Shown: one piece after another, positions 34,223-43,725 of the stretch
How the letters are laid out: each line of letters starts with the position of its first letter
Position numbering within the stretch: position 1 is the first letter of the stretch
Source of the DNA: Thiodiazotropha sp040506275
GTDB lineage: Bacteria > Pseudomonadota > Gammaproteobacteria > Chromatiales > Chromatiaceae
Length of the DNA: 64,000 nt
Direction: 5' to 3'
Assembly: GCA_040506275.1 (NCBI GenBank)
Contig: JBEVXD010000002.1
Coordinates: 248,001 to 312,000, forward strand
The notes under the pieces: generated by a model
Told to the model about the DNA's origin: nothing
Seen by the model: only the letters and a program-made list of their open reading frames with translations
Databases searched by the model: none
Made by a program: the position numbers and the translations under genes

Positions 34223-35440
34223 TTGTATATAAAGGAATCACTTTTTTTCACTTCTGCTCATTCTCTTAACCAGTTGCGGCAGTGATTCTGCCAGCAACAA
34301 TGAATCTGATACTACCTATACAAGCCAAGCTCTGCTAGGGCCAGTAATTGACGCGGATGTCGAAATCTACAATGCTACGGACCTGGCTGCTGGCGTTTTA
34401 TGCACTATTCAAACTACCGACTCTGATGAGTTAGACCTTGCAGGTAAGATCCATATACCTGAAGAGTGTATTGATAACGTAGGTCTTTACCTGTTGTTAG
34501 TTAGTGGTGGTTTCGATATTGATGCGGATGATGATGGTCAGTTGGATGAAACGCCTGCACAATTTACTGGACGCTTTCATGCACTGTTGACAGGCGATCA
34601 GATGGTATCTGGTGAAGCAAAAGCAACTGTATTGACTGAAGCAGCTTATCAAAATGTGCGCTATCTTTTAGCTACTAAATCTAGTCAAGAAAATATAGCA
34701 AAAACGCTTGATAATAGTACTCAGTATCTATTGAAACAGGATCTAAACAATGATGGCTCTATTGATCATCTGGATCTTTCTGTTTGGCATCCGCGACTTG
34801 ATCGTGAATCAACTAAATCCAGCCTTGAGCAGCTTGAATTGCTTGTCCAGGATATCCACCAGAATCTCTCTACAGCACAGCATGCGGTTAAACTATTTGA
34901 TGCCATCGTGCCACCACTAGCTGAATGTTCTGAATGTGGAACTCTCTGCTGATCCAGTGCTATTGAGTCAGTATGCTATCAGTTATCAGCCACAAGATAT
35001 CGCGATTAAGGATGATGTTGTTTTCGTTTTAGGTTCAGAAAACGATCTGGATACCTATCGTATCTCTTCGACAAATGAACTAAGTGAACTGGGTTCGTTG
35101 GTTATGCCAACTGATAATTTCCCATTAGAGATCATTCTCTCTGGTCAGTATGGCTATTTATCTCAGGCTGGTGGCTTGACATCTGTATTGGACATCATTG
35201 ATCCCTCCCGTCCCTCTGAGATTCTTTCGAATGATGTACAGGGAGCTACTGCAGATATCCATCTCTCGGATAATCTGATGTTTATTGCAGGTCAAGTAGG
35301 GAATATTCAAGTGCTCAAAGTAGAAAACCTGAAGTGCCAGAGTTTGTGGGAAATTTTCATACTCCCTCTCAGGCAAGGTCTTTATTGCTACGTGGGATGA
35401 GGTTCTGAAATCAGAACTGCCAGTTGAGTCTGTGCCTTAA
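34223..35440 (+). pseudogene. Frameshifted lipoprotein with beta-propeller-like (LVIVD-type) C-terminus
   Basis: A TTG at 34223 follows AGGAAG and begins a lipoprotein signal. It is broken at a run of seven Ts (34242-34248); removing one T joins it to LLILLTSC in another frame. That frame runs with Ca-binding-like DIDADDDGQLDE and DLNNDGSIDHLD to a stop at 34952. Homologous-looking sequence resumes in the third frame from about 34925 to about 35340 (YQPQDIAIKDDVVFVLG, LSGQYGYLSQAGG, typical of LVIVD propeller repeats). It then shifts again to a frame ending SELPVESVP at 35440. Three breaks argue for a decayed gene, although sequencing error in homopolymers cannot be excluded. The original function is unknown. 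Confidence 0.65.
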
Positions 35441-35547
35441 ATCAACACTGTCTGTAATTATCAGAATTGTGGCCGTTCTCAAGGCGAGTAACTGGTCAAG
35501 ATGTCACGCAGTTGAATAGGGTGGATGTTATAGGTGGCTTTTTTTTA

Positions 35548-35578
35548 CAACACCCTCTTAGAGAGAGGGTGTTGTACA
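35548..35578. repeat. Perfect 13-bp palindrome preceded by eight Ts
   Basis: TACAACACCCTCT (35548-35560) pairs exactly with AGAGGGTGTTGTA (35566-35578) around a 5-nt loop. It sits 22 bp after the EF-G-like stop codon. The T run is on the wrong side for plus-strand transcripts and reads as As on the minus strand, so it is not a standard intrinsic terminator, though it may stop or protect the minus-strand message. Confidence 0.5.
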
Positions 35579-35599
35579 GCGCTTAGTATCGCAGGTTCT

Positions 35600-37636
35600 C
35601 TATGACAGCGTATTACTCTTCAATTGCTTTTGGATATTTGGTGGTACTGCTTCATAGTGGCTGAACTCAATGGTGTAAGTGCCTTCACCTCCGGTGAGTG
35701 CTTTGAGGTGGGTCGCATACCCTTCCAGTTCTGCCAATGGCGCTTGGCCTTGGATAATCAATGTATTGTTTCGTCCTGTCTCTGTACCACTGATCTGTCC
35801 ACGTCGTCCTGCCAGGTCTCCAGTCAGGTCTCCCATAAAATGATCTGAAGTGGTGATTGAGATGTTTACGATAGGTTCAAGGATCACGGGCCCGGCATTT
35901 TCTACAGCTTCAAGAAATGCCTTTTTACCCGCAGTGACAAACGCAATCTCTTTTGAGTCCACAGCATGAAACTTTCCATCGTAAACGGTAACCCGGACAT
36001 CCTCCATGGTGAAGCCACCAATAGCGCCCTCATCCAAGGCGCTTCTAACACCTTTTTCAACTGCTGGAATAAACTGTCCTGGAATAGCACCGCCAACCAC
36101 TTTATTGACATATTCAAAACCAGCGCCGCGCTCCAGTGGTTCGATACGTAAAAAGACTTCACCGAACTGTCCAGCACCCCCGGTCTGTTTTTTATGCCGG
36201 TAGTGGCCCTCAGCTTTGCGCGTAATTGTCTCCCGATAGGAGATGCTGGGTGGATGAGTCTCCACTTCTACATTATATTTATTTTTGATCTGTTGCAGCA
36301 GTACATCGAGATGTAATTCTCCAAGCCCTCGCATAACGGTTTCATTCAGACTGACGTTGTGCTCTACATGGAAACAAGGATCTTCATCTTCCAGCTTATG
36401 TAACGCATCGCTTAATTTTTGTTCATCTCCTCGCTTGGCAGTATTGATCGCTAGCCCAAACAAAGGTATCGGGCACTCTATAGATCGAAGATGGTGATGA
36501 TCTTCATCGTGTGAATCGTGTAACACGGCATCGAAGTGAATATCTTCCACACGGGCAACGGCACAAATATCACCCGGAACAGCCTGTTTCATCTCTTCCT
36601 GCTCTTTCCCATGCAGGCGGTAGAGATGGTTGACCTTAAAAGGTTTGCGAGCATCACCAATAAAGAGTTGAGAATTGACCTCGAGTTTACCCTGATGAAC
36701 CCTAAAGATACCTAGTTTTCCACGGTAAGGGTCGTTGATTACCTTGAATGCGTGACCTATGACATGCTTGCTCTCGTCGGGGGAGACATCAACGGGCTTC
36801 ATATCAGCCCCTTCACCTTTCATGAATGGGGGAGGGTTACCTTCAGTGGGATCAGGCATGAGTTTAGAAAACAGGTTCAACAGCTCATCAATGCCAGCTC
36901 CGTTTTCTACAGAAGTGAAACAGACAGGGATCAGGTGTCCTTCCCGGAGCGCCTTTTCAAAGGGATCATGCAGTTGCTCAGGTTCAATTGCCTGTCCCTG
37001 CTCAAGGTAGATCTCCATCAAAGCTTCATCCACTTCCACAACCTGGTCGACCAGGTTGTCATGTGCCTGACTGACAGATGAGAAATCGGTAGTATCGCCA
37101 CCGGGCTGAAAATAGCAATCAATGACTTTTTGACCACCTTCAGCAGGTAGATTGATAGGCAGACACTCTTTACCAAAGGTCTCCTGAAGGCTTTCCAGCA
37201 GGCCTGCCAGGTCAACCTCCGGCAAATCAATTTTATTGATAATGATGAAGCGGCATAGATCGCGGCGTTTCGCGGCTTCCATCATTCGAATGGTTACCGG
37301 TTCTATTCCAGTAGTCGCATTGACAACGATGACAGCCGACTCAACAGCAGGCAGTATGCTGATACCCCTGCCCAGAAAATCGGCATAGCCGGGGGTGTCG
37401 ATAATATTGACCTGTTTATTTTCATGGTTTAGATGGGTTATGGCGATATCTAGGGAGTGTTGAAGCTCTCTCTCCAGATCATCGTTATCACAGACTGTAT
37501 CTCCATTTTCGATACTGCCTTTAGTTTTGATTGCACCAGATCGGTACAACAGGTTCTCAATCAGGCTGGTTTTACCAGAGCCGGCATGACCGGTCAGAGC
37601 GACATTGCGAATATCGTGGGTAGAGTAGTTGGCCAT
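35600..37636 (-). CDS. Elongation factor G-like protein (EF-G2 type)
   Basis: The 678-residue translational GTPase has G1 GHAGSGKTSLIENLL, G3 DTPGYADF and G4 NKIDL, then domains II-V of EF-G, including RETITRKAEGHYRHKKQTGG and PIVNISITTSDHFMGD. It resembles the EF-G paralogues kept beside the main fusA in many bacteria. Some of these lack full translocation activity and may work in ribosome recycling or stress. It stands alone, with a strong ribosome site (GGAGT) before its ATG. The str operon (rpsL-rpsG-tuf), where the main EF-G gene normally sits, is not in the window. Confidence 0.87.
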   Translation of the reverse strand: MANYSTHDIRNVALTGHAGSGKTSLIENLLYRSGAIKTKGSIENGDTVCDNDDLERELQHSLDIAITHLNHENKQVNIIDTPGYADFLGRGISILPAVESAVIVVNATTGIEPVTIRMMEAAKRRDLCRFIIINKIDLPEVDLAGLLESLQETFGKECLPINLPAEGGQKVIDCYFQPGGDTTDFSSVSQAHDNLVDQVVEVDEALMEIYLEQGQAIEPEQLHDPFEKALREGHLIPVCFTSVENGAGIDELLNLFSKLMPDPTEGNPPPFMKGEGADMKPVDVSPDESKHVIGHAFKVINDPYRGKLGIFRVHQGKLEVNSQLFIGDARKPFKVNHLYRLHGKEQEEMKQAVPGDICAVARVEDIHFDAVLHDSHDEDHHHLRSIECPIPLFGLAINTAKRGDEQKLSDALHKLEDEDPCFHVEHNVSLNETVMRGLGELHLDVLLQQIKNKYNVEVETHPPSISYRETITRKAEGHYRHKKQTGGAGQFGEVFLRIEPLERGAGFEYVNKVVGGAIPGQFIPAVEKGVRSALDEGAIGGFTMEDVRVTVYDGKFHAVDSKEIAFVTAGKKAFLEAVENAGPVILEPIVNISITTSDHFMGDLTGDLAGRRGQISGTETGRNNTLIIQGQAPLAELEGYATHLKALTGGEGTYTIEFSHYEAVPPNIQKQLKSNTLS

Positions 37637-38037
37637 ATTGACTCCTATCAGCAGAACTTGCCGACTTGCTTCGAATAGCCGGGGAAGGCATCGGCAAAAG
37701 AGTTATGATTTTATTTATTGTCAGTATATCAATCAAAAAAGCACAGTTGTTGAGTTTCAGCAGTAGATTGGCATAAAACCTCATGGTTTGACAAAAAAAG
37801 GTTACCAAAGGGTATTGAGCTGCTCTGAATGAGCCCCCTTCGAGGGTGAGGGTAAGCAGCCGCACACATTGTTGACAGGCTTGGATTAAATACTCAATTT
37901 CTTACTGCTGAGAGGTTGAGTCTCAACCACTGATCTTTAATTAGTCGCGTACAATGGGTATGGCGCAAGCAGACAAGCTGCTGCGCCATAGTGAAATTGA
38001 GTCGGTAATCTGGATAATTATGCTCTGAGAGCAATTA
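37637..38037. other. 401-bp intergenic region, EF-G-like promoter side
   Basis: It contains no convincing gene. An imperfect hairpin (38013-38039: GATAATT/AATTATC with inner GCTC/GAGC) overlaps the ccmI stop codon and could end the ccm message, but it has no T run. The EF-G-like promoter must lie at the low-coordinate end. Confidence 0.35.
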
Positions 38038-39327
38038 TCAGGGATGAACAGAGTTAATCACGACTTGTACAGTCTCAGCTTGTCCTGGTTTGATCGGCTT
38101 TATCTCACCTTCCAGGTCACCGCTCTGAGCCGTTGGACTGCCTGACATCGATATTCTTGCACCTACCGTAACTTCACTGAACCCAGAAAGTTTCATTTGA
38201 GGCATCATAGCCATGCTGTCATCAAGACTGAGAGAGATGGGTAAGTCACTCACTTTTTTTCGTACCGCAGCCAGAGGCATAGGGGGACCGCTAATCGCTT
38301 TGGCATAGATGAATACCAGGTCGTTTGGCTTTGCTTTACTCAGGAGATCAGGAGAGAGGGATATTTCTACTTTGATCGCATCGGCTGCGGCTGAAGATTG
38401 TGGTTTGACTGCAGGTTTTTTTGTTTTGACAATACTCGGTAGTTCCCTGACTTCAGCAGGTAAACCCAATTGGGAACGTGCATCATCAATGGCGTTATTG
38501 ACTGATTCAAGCTCGGCACTTTGTGGCGTCAGTTGATCTCGAAGCGCAGTCCAGCGAGTTATCGATGATTTGAAATCAGAAGACTGATAGGCAAGGATAC
38601 CGGTCAACCAAAGCACATTGGGATTCTCTGGTGCCAGATCAAATGCCTTTTGGATCATCGGTGCAGCACGTCCGGTGAAATCGTTGCCGTTGGTGGCTGC
38701 AATGGCTTCAGAATAGGCCAGCAGTAGACTCACATCCTGATCATTCATCTCCATTGCCCGCTGGTAGGCGTTAATCGCGGCGGAGTGGTCATTGAGAGAC
38801 ATATAACTGCGTCCAAGCATTATCCAGCCTTCATGATTATCCGGATTCTCCTCCAGCTTGACTGCCAGTCTTCGGACAAGTTCCTCCATAGGTGGGAGGT
38901 TTTCCATACCATCTTTATGAGACTGGGCTGTCTGTTGTGCAGGTTGGCTAGCAGGCTGTTGAGACAGGTGCTGGATGATCTCTGGCGAGCCAAGAAAGTT
39001 GTATATAAGAACAGCGGATATTGGAATCAAGACTGCGCTGGCAGCCATAGCTTGTCCTGAGGTTTTGTTTGGCTTGATTTCAGCAGTGGGCGATACATCA
39101 GTCAGAAGCGCCTTTTGCAGATCTTTTCGTGCAGCCTCATAACGTGTCTGGTCAAGCTTTCCCTCTTCCAGGTCACTATCCAATTCAGCCAGCTGTTGTT
39201 TGAAGACGGCTAGATTCAGTTCATCCGAGGTGATGTCACTGGTTACCTCTTTTCTCAGTAACGGCAGAGCAACAAAAGCCATTGCCAGAACAGTAAGTCC
39301 GGCAGAAATAATCCAAAATAGGGTCAT
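38038..39327 (-). CDS. ccmI: Cytochrome c maturation protein CcmI
   Basis: The 429-residue protein has two N-terminal membrane helices (about 3-22 and 92-112). A TPR domain (about 145-275) contains GWIMLGRSYMSLNDHSAAINAY. The C-terminal periplasmic part (about 315-429) resembles the CycH/CcmI tail. CcmI holds the apocytochrome C-terminus and presents it to CcmFH for heme attachment. It is the last gene of the ccm operon and overlaps ccmH by 4 bp. Confidence 0.92.
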   Translation of the reverse strand: MTLFWIISAGLTVLAMAFVALPLLRKEVTSDITSDELNLAVFKQQLAELDSDLEEGKLDQTRYEAARKDLQKALLTDVSPTAEIKPNKTSGQAMAASAVLIPISAVLIYNFLGSPEIIQHLSQQPASQPAQQTAQSHKDGMENLPPMEELVRRLAVKLEENPDNHEGWIMLGRSYMSLNDHSAAINAYQRAMEMNDQDVSLLLAYSEAIAATNGNDFTGRAAPMIQKAFDLAPENPNVLWLTGILAYQSSDFKSSITRWTALRDQLTPQSAELESVNNAIDDARSQLGLPAEVRELPSIVKTKKPAVKPQSSAAADAIKVEISLSPDLLSKAKPNDLVFIYAKAISGPPMPLAAVRKKVSDLPISLSLDDSMAMMPQMKLSGFSEVTVGARISMSGSPTAQSGDLEGEIKPIKPGQAETVQVVINSVHP

Positions 39328-39803
39328 TGATTAGTGTCTCTTTTCTCGGTCGACTCTGTTAGCAGATTGTCGAGTCGCTGTTGTTCATCTTCACTCAATT
39401 CAGTTTCGCTGCTTCTGTTTTTGCGTCTGATAATGCGAAACAGAACCACGCCACCGATCAAGAATACGATCATTGGACCGAACCAAATTGGATAGGTGCT
39501 TGGTTTGACTGGTGGACTGTAGAGTACAAAGTCACCATAACGCGCGACCATGAACTCGATGATCTCATCCTTGCTCTGTCCATTTTTCATCATGTCGTAG
39601 ATTTCATTTCTTAGGTCTACTGCCAGTTCCGCATTGGACCCTGCCAAGGATTCATTTTGGCAGACAAGGCAACGCATCTCTTCAATGATGGCGCGAAAGT
39701 CCTCATCTTGGTCTGCATCTTCAAAAGTATATTCCGCCAATGTCGCGGCTTGCAGCGTTGCCAGGCAAAAGAGGGATAAAAAACTGAAATAAACTAGACG
39801 CAC
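39324..39803 (-). CDS. ccmH: Cytochrome c maturation thiol oxidoreductase CcmH
   Basis: The 159-residue protein has a signal peptide, the redox motif MRCLVCQN near residue 44 and a membrane helix near 106-124. This is the short CcmH (CcmL-like) form, which reduces the CXXCH cysteines of apocytochromes before heme ligation. The separate ccmI gene supplies the TPR half that E. coli fuses to CcmH. It overlaps ccmI and follows ccmG by 2 bp. Confidence 0.94.
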   Translation of the reverse strand: MRLVYFSFLSLFCLATLQAATLAEYTFEDADQDEDFRAIIEEMRCLVCQNESLAGSNAELAVDLRNEIYDMMKNGQSKDEIIEFMVARYGDFVLYSPPVKPSTYPIWFGPMIVFLIGGVVLFRIIRRKNRSSETELSEDEQQRLDNLLTESTEKRDTNQ

Positions 39804-39805
39804 GA

Positions 39806-40348
39806 TTATGATCCTTGGCCGTTCAATTCATTAATCATTGGCAGGAGTTTTTCATTGAACAGCGACATGGTCACTGGCCCTGCATGTTTGTAGTGAATTA
39901 TGCCGTTACTATCCACCAAAAAGGTTTCCGGGGCACCGTAAACACCAAGGTCGATGGCGGTTCGGCCCTTTTTGTCGAATATATTGATGACATAGGGGTC
40001 TCCAAGTTGTTGCAACCAGGATTGGGCTTTATCTCTTTCGTCTTTCCAGTTGAGTCCGACGATATCCACCTTGCCGGAGCGTGCCAGTCGTACCAGGGTC
40101 TGGTGTTCAGCACGACAGGAGACACACCAGGTTGCCCAGACATTCAACAGGTAGACTTTACCCTTCAGATTCTTGTCACTGATTAATGTCTCCGCACTTT
40201 CCACACTGGGAAGGGAGAATTCAGGTACGGATTTACCAATCAAGGGGGATGGAATTTCCCTGGGATTCATACCCAGCCCTTTGAACAGGAAGACCGCAAT
40301 TACCCCGAATACGAGCAGCGGAACGGAATAACGCAAGTATCGATTCAT
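39806..40348 (-). CDS. ccmG: Thiol:disulfide interchange protein CcmG/DsbE
   Basis: The 180-residue protein has a single N-terminal membrane anchor (about 6-25) and a periplasmic thioredoxin fold. The active site is WATWCVSCRAEH, and the cis-Pro region is GAPETFLVD. It passes reducing power from the membrane (DsbD/CcdA type) to CcmH. It sits between ccmF and ccmH, 7 bp after ccmF. Confidence 0.94.
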   Translation of the reverse strand: MNRYLRYSVPLLVFGVIAVFLFKGLGMNPREIPSPLIGKSVPEFSLPSVESAETLISDKNLKGKVYLLNVWATWCVSCRAEHQTLVRLARSGKVDIVGLNWKDERDKAQSWLQQLGDPYVINIFDKKGRTAIDLGVYGAPETFLVDSNGIIHYKHAGPVTMSLFNEKLLPMINELNGQGS

Positions 40349-40355
40349 TTCAGAT

Positions 40356-42353
40356 TCATCTCCCAGTAGCAGCTGGCGCTGCGGCAGCGGTGTTCACCAT
40401 TTCAGCAGAACGTACCCGAGCTGTGCGGTAACGTCGGTCGGTAATCGCCAGTAAACCACCCAATCCCATCAATACGCCTCCAAGCCATATCCATCGCACA
40501 TAGGGTTTGTAATAGAGACGTAAACTCCAGTCGCCACCCCCCAGTGGTTCACCTAGTGAGACATAGAGGTCGCGGGTGAAACCCCAATCAATGGAGGCTT
40601 CTGTCATTGGTCTTGTCTGCACAAAGTAAGTGCGCTTTTCTGGTTCCAGAGTGGTGAACTGCTCACCGTTTTTGGAAACCTTGAAGCTGCCACGATGGGC
40701 ATTATAGTTCGGTCCAGGGATTCGTTTTACCCCTTCAAAAGTGAACTCATAACCGGCAATGTCACTGACGTCTCCTGGACTCATACGGACGTCGTTCTCC
40801 TGTCCGAAATTAGAGACCATGGTGACACCCACAATGAATACGGCAACTCCAACATGGGCAGTGATCATACCGTAGTAACTACGGCCACCACCTTTGAAGT
40901 CCTGCCAGAATCCGCTGAAACCTTGTTTGTTTTTAAGGCGATCTCTAACATTGACCAGATGAGCAGTGGCTACCCATAAGGCTAGTCCCATACCGAGACC
41001 GACCAACCAGTTACCGCCGGAGAACATGGGTAGCAGGCTAATCAAACCAAAGGCCAGACTGACAGCGAAGGCAACCTTGAGCTCTTTGATCAGTAGAGAG
41101 GGCTCAGCGTGTTTCCATCTGGAGAGAGAGCCTATCCCCATCAGTAGTGCCAGGAAAGGTGTTGTAAGCAGGAACATCTTGTTGAACCAGGGAAAGCCCA
41201 CAGAGATTTTGCCCAGTTCCAAGGCGTCGTAAATCAGGGGTGCCAGGGTACCGAGCAGTACTAGAGCGGCAAACACTGAGAGCAACAGGTTATTTCCGAG
41301 TAGAAAGGTCTCTCTGGAGACCAGATCAAATCGTCCACCACTGGTTATATAAGGTGCGCGCCAAGTGTAGAGCAGCAGCGAGCCACCGATCACAATCAGC
41401 AGGAATATCAGGATAAAGACACCCCGTGCCGGATCAGAGGCAAAGGAGTGTACTGAGGTCAGAACACCGGAGCGAACCAGGAAGGTACCCAGTAGACTGA
41501 GTGAAAATGCTGATATTGCTAACAATACCGTCCAGCTTTTAAAGGCGCCACGCTTTTCAGTTACCGCCAGGGAGTGGATCAATGCAGTACCAATCAGCCA
41601 GGGCATGAATGAAGCATTTTCCACTGGATCCCAAAACCACCAGCCACCCCAGCCCAGCTCATAGTAGGCCCACCAGCTTCCGAGCACGATACCCAAGGTT
41701 AAAAACACCCAGGCAACCGTTGTCCAGGGACGCGACCAGCGAGCCCAGGAGGCATCCAGTCGTCCACCCAGAAGTGCCGCGATAGCAAAAGCAAAGGCAA
41801 CCGAAAAGCCCACATAACCCATATAGAGCATCGGTGGGTGAATTGCCAGACCAGGATCCTGAAGCATTGGGTTCAGTTCGCCACCTTCGTTAGGTACCGG
41901 AAAGGTTCTATCGAAAGGATTCGAGGTCAGCAGCATGAACAGCAAAAATCCGATACTGATCATACCCATCACTGAGAGAACCCTGGAGACCATCTCCAAT
42001 GGCAGGTTGCGACTGAAACTGGCAATCGCAACACTCCAGCTTGCAAGCAGGAAGGCCCACAACAGTAGTGAACCCTCATGAGCACCCCAAACAGCAGATA
42101 TCTTGTAGATGTCTGGTAATTTGGTGTTGCCATGTTGAGCAACATAGATTACTGAAAAATCGTTGCTCAGAAAGGCATTTGTCAGAATCAATAGGGAGAT
42201 AGTCAGAAACACAAACTGCCCCCATGCCAGGCTGCGGGAAGCGGCCATCCATGAGGCGTTATGGGTGTAGGAGCCTATCAATGGAACCACTGCCATAGTA
42301 ACCGCCAGGCAGAGGGAGAGTATCAGGGTGAAATGTCCTAATTCAGGGATCAT
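40356..42353 (-). CDS. ccmF: Heme lyase subunit CcmF
   Basis: The 665-residue polytopic membrane protein has about 14-15 helices and the WWD heme-handling domain GWGGWWFWDPVENASFMPWL. It also has the periplasmic histidines of the family and LAIHPPMLYMGYVG. Together with CcmH and CcmI it ligates heme from CcmE to apocytochromes. The length is usual (E. coli 647). It overlaps ccmE by 4 bp. Confidence 0.96.
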   Translation of the reverse strand: MIPELGHFTLILSLCLAVTMAVVPLIGSYTHNASWMAASRSLAWGQFVFLTISLLILTNAFLSNDFSVIYVAQHGNTKLPDIYKISAVWGAHEGSLLLWAFLLASWSVAIASFSRNLPLEMVSRVLSVMGMISIGFLLFMLLTSNPFDRTFPVPNEGGELNPMLQDPGLAIHPPMLYMGYVGFSVAFAFAIAALLGGRLDASWARWSRPWTTVAWVFLTLGIVLGSWWAYYELGWGGWWFWDPVENASFMPWLIGTALIHSLAVTEKRGAFKSWTVLLAISAFSLSLLGTFLVRSGVLTSVHSFASDPARGVFILIFLLIVIGGSLLLYTWRAPYITSGGRFDLVSRETFLLGNNLLLSVFAALVLLGTLAPLIYDALELGKISVGFPWFNKMFLLTTPFLALLMGIGSLSRWKHAEPSLLIKELKVAFAVSLAFGLISLLPMFSGGNWLVGLGMGLALWVATAHLVNVRDRLKNKQGFSGFWQDFKGGGRSYYGMITAHVGVAVFIVGVTMVSNFGQENDVRMSPGDVSDIAGYEFTFEGVKRIPGPNYNAHRGSFKVSKNGEQFTTLEPEKRTYFVQTRPMTEASIDWGFTRDLYVSLGEPLGGGDWSLRLYYKPYVRWIWLGGVLMGLGGLLAITDRRYRTARVRSAEMVNTAAAAPAATGR

Positions 42354-42817
42354 TGAATACTGGCCTGAGGTTGAGTGTTGCCGACGCCTTCATCGTGAGC
42401 AGTCTTCAGTGATTCTGCAACTTCTGGAGGCATATAGTTTTCATCATGTTTAGCCAGCACTTCACTGGCAATGAAAATACCATCCTGATTGAGTTGGCCC
42501 ATCGCAACTATGCCCTGACCTTCACGGAACAGGTCAGGCAGAATGCCGGTATATTCCACGGTCACAGTTTCAGCATTGTCGGTAACCGAGAAGGCCGTGG
42601 TCAGACCATCGGGTTTACGTTTGACGCTGTCATTTTGAACCAGCCCGCCAACCCGAAAAGGGTGTGCAACCGGAGCTTTGCCTTCGGCAATTTCAGTGGG
42701 TGAAAAAAAGAACATCAGATTTTCATCAAATGCATTCAATGCCAACCAGGTGGCAACACCAATACCAGCTACCATCAAACCGATCAGTGTGAGTCGTTTT
42801 TTGCGTATGGGATTCAT
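42350..42817 (-). CDS. ccmE: Heme chaperone CcmE
   Basis: The 155-residue protein has one N-terminal membrane helix (about 8-28), a periplasmic OB-fold with FRVGGLV and YTGILPDLFREGQG, and the heme-binding His in LAKHDENYMPPEV. The covalent heme-His and the HxxxY pattern define the family. CcmE carries heme from CcmABCD to CcmFHI. It overlaps ccmF at the 3' end and ccmD at the 5' end by 4 bp each. Confidence 0.95.
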   Translation of the reverse strand: MNPIRKKRLTLIGLMVAGIGVATWLALNAFDENLMFFFSPTEIAEGKAPVAHPFRVGGLVQNDSVKRKPDGLTTAFSVTDNAETVTVEYTGILPDLFREGQGIVAMGQLNQDGIFIASEVLAKHDENYMPPEVAESLKTAHDEGVGNTQPQASIQ

Positions 42818-42981
42818 TTCTCTACTTTCCTGGCCCGACGAATTTTTCGGGCGATATCAGTTAAGGCGCGTTTTCGTTGAAGTAATGGCGCAACAACATT
42901 GGCAATCAGAACGATGAATGCCAGGATGAAGGAGGGCCAAACATAGACTGCGTAGCCACCCATTGCGAAAAATTCACTCAT
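42814..42981 (-). CDS. ccmD: Heme exporter protein CcmD (55 residues)
   Basis: This small frame encodes MSEFFAMGGYAVYVWPSF, then a single membrane helix (about 18-34) and a strongly basic tail (QRKRALTDIARKIRRARK). This is the CcmD pattern: a short helix with a conserved GGYxxYVWPS start. CcmD helps release holo-CcmE from the CcmABC complex. Its ATG overlaps the ccmC stop and its stop overlaps the ccmE ATG, each by 4 bp, with GGAGG 4 bases upstream of the start. Confidence 0.93.
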   Translation of the reverse strand: MSEFFAMGGYAVYVWPSFILAFIVLIANVVAPLLQRKRALTDIARKIRRARKVEK

Positions 42982-43724
42982 TTCGCCTCCTGTTCAACCA
43001 TTTCTTGCACCCAGCGGCTGTTTCTTTCACGCTCAACGATTTCAGCGCGCGCGCGCATTAAGACCACAGCGCCATAGTAAAGTTTAAACGAGATAGCCAT
43101 GGTCAGCAGGGGGATTAGCATACGGATATCCATAGAGGGTTTACTGAATTTTGTGACCGAAGCCGTCTGATGCAAAGTGTTCCACCATTCAACCGAATAG
43201 TGAATCACAGGAATATTGACCACGCCCACCAGAGCAAGGATCGAAACAGCTCTGGCAGCAACCCGCTTGTCTTCAATTGCACTGTGCAGCGCAATGATGC
43301 CCAGGTAGAGAAAGAGCAGTAGCAATTCAGAGGTTAGACGCGCATCCCAGACCCACCAGGTGCCCCACATGGGTTTACCCCATAGAGAGCCGGTTGCGAG
43401 GGCAAGAAAGGTAAATGAGGCACCGACAGTGGCGCTGCTGATTACCACTATTTCTGTCATTTTTATCCGCCACACCAGACTGATGAGTCCTGACACTGCC
43501 ATCACGACGTAGATGAACATCGACATCCAGGCCGCTGGAACATGGATATACATGATGCGATAGCTTTCGCCCTGCTGATAGTCAGGTGGTGCCACGAACA
43601 GTCCATAGTAGAGGCCGACCACCAAGGTGATCAGAAAACTGACCATGAACCAGGGGACCAGTTTACCCGCAACGTTATAGAAATAACGGGGAGAACCCAT
43701 TTGATGAAAGAAGCGTATTATCAT
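42978..43724 (-). CDS. ccmC: Heme exporter/CcmE heme ligase CcmC
   Basis: The 248-residue protein has six membrane helices and the WWD motif WGTWWVWDARLTSELLL, with flanking histidines such as IHVPAAW and IHYSVEWWNTLHQ. CcmC attaches heme to CcmE. It follows ccmB by 1 bp and overlaps ccmD by 4 bp. Confidence 0.95.
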   Translation of the reverse strand: MIIRFFHQMGSPRYFYNVAGKLVPWFMVSFLITLVVGLYYGLFVAPPDYQQGESYRIMYIHVPAAWMSMFIYVVMAVSGLISLVWRIKMTEIVVISSATVGASFTFLALATGSLWGKPMWGTWWVWDARLTSELLLLFLYLGIIALHSAIEDKRVAARAVSILALVGVVNIPVIHYSVEWWNTLHQTASVTKFSKPSMDIRMLIPLLTMAISFKLYYGAVVLMRARAEIVERERNSRWVQEMVEQEAK

Positions 43725-43725
43725 A

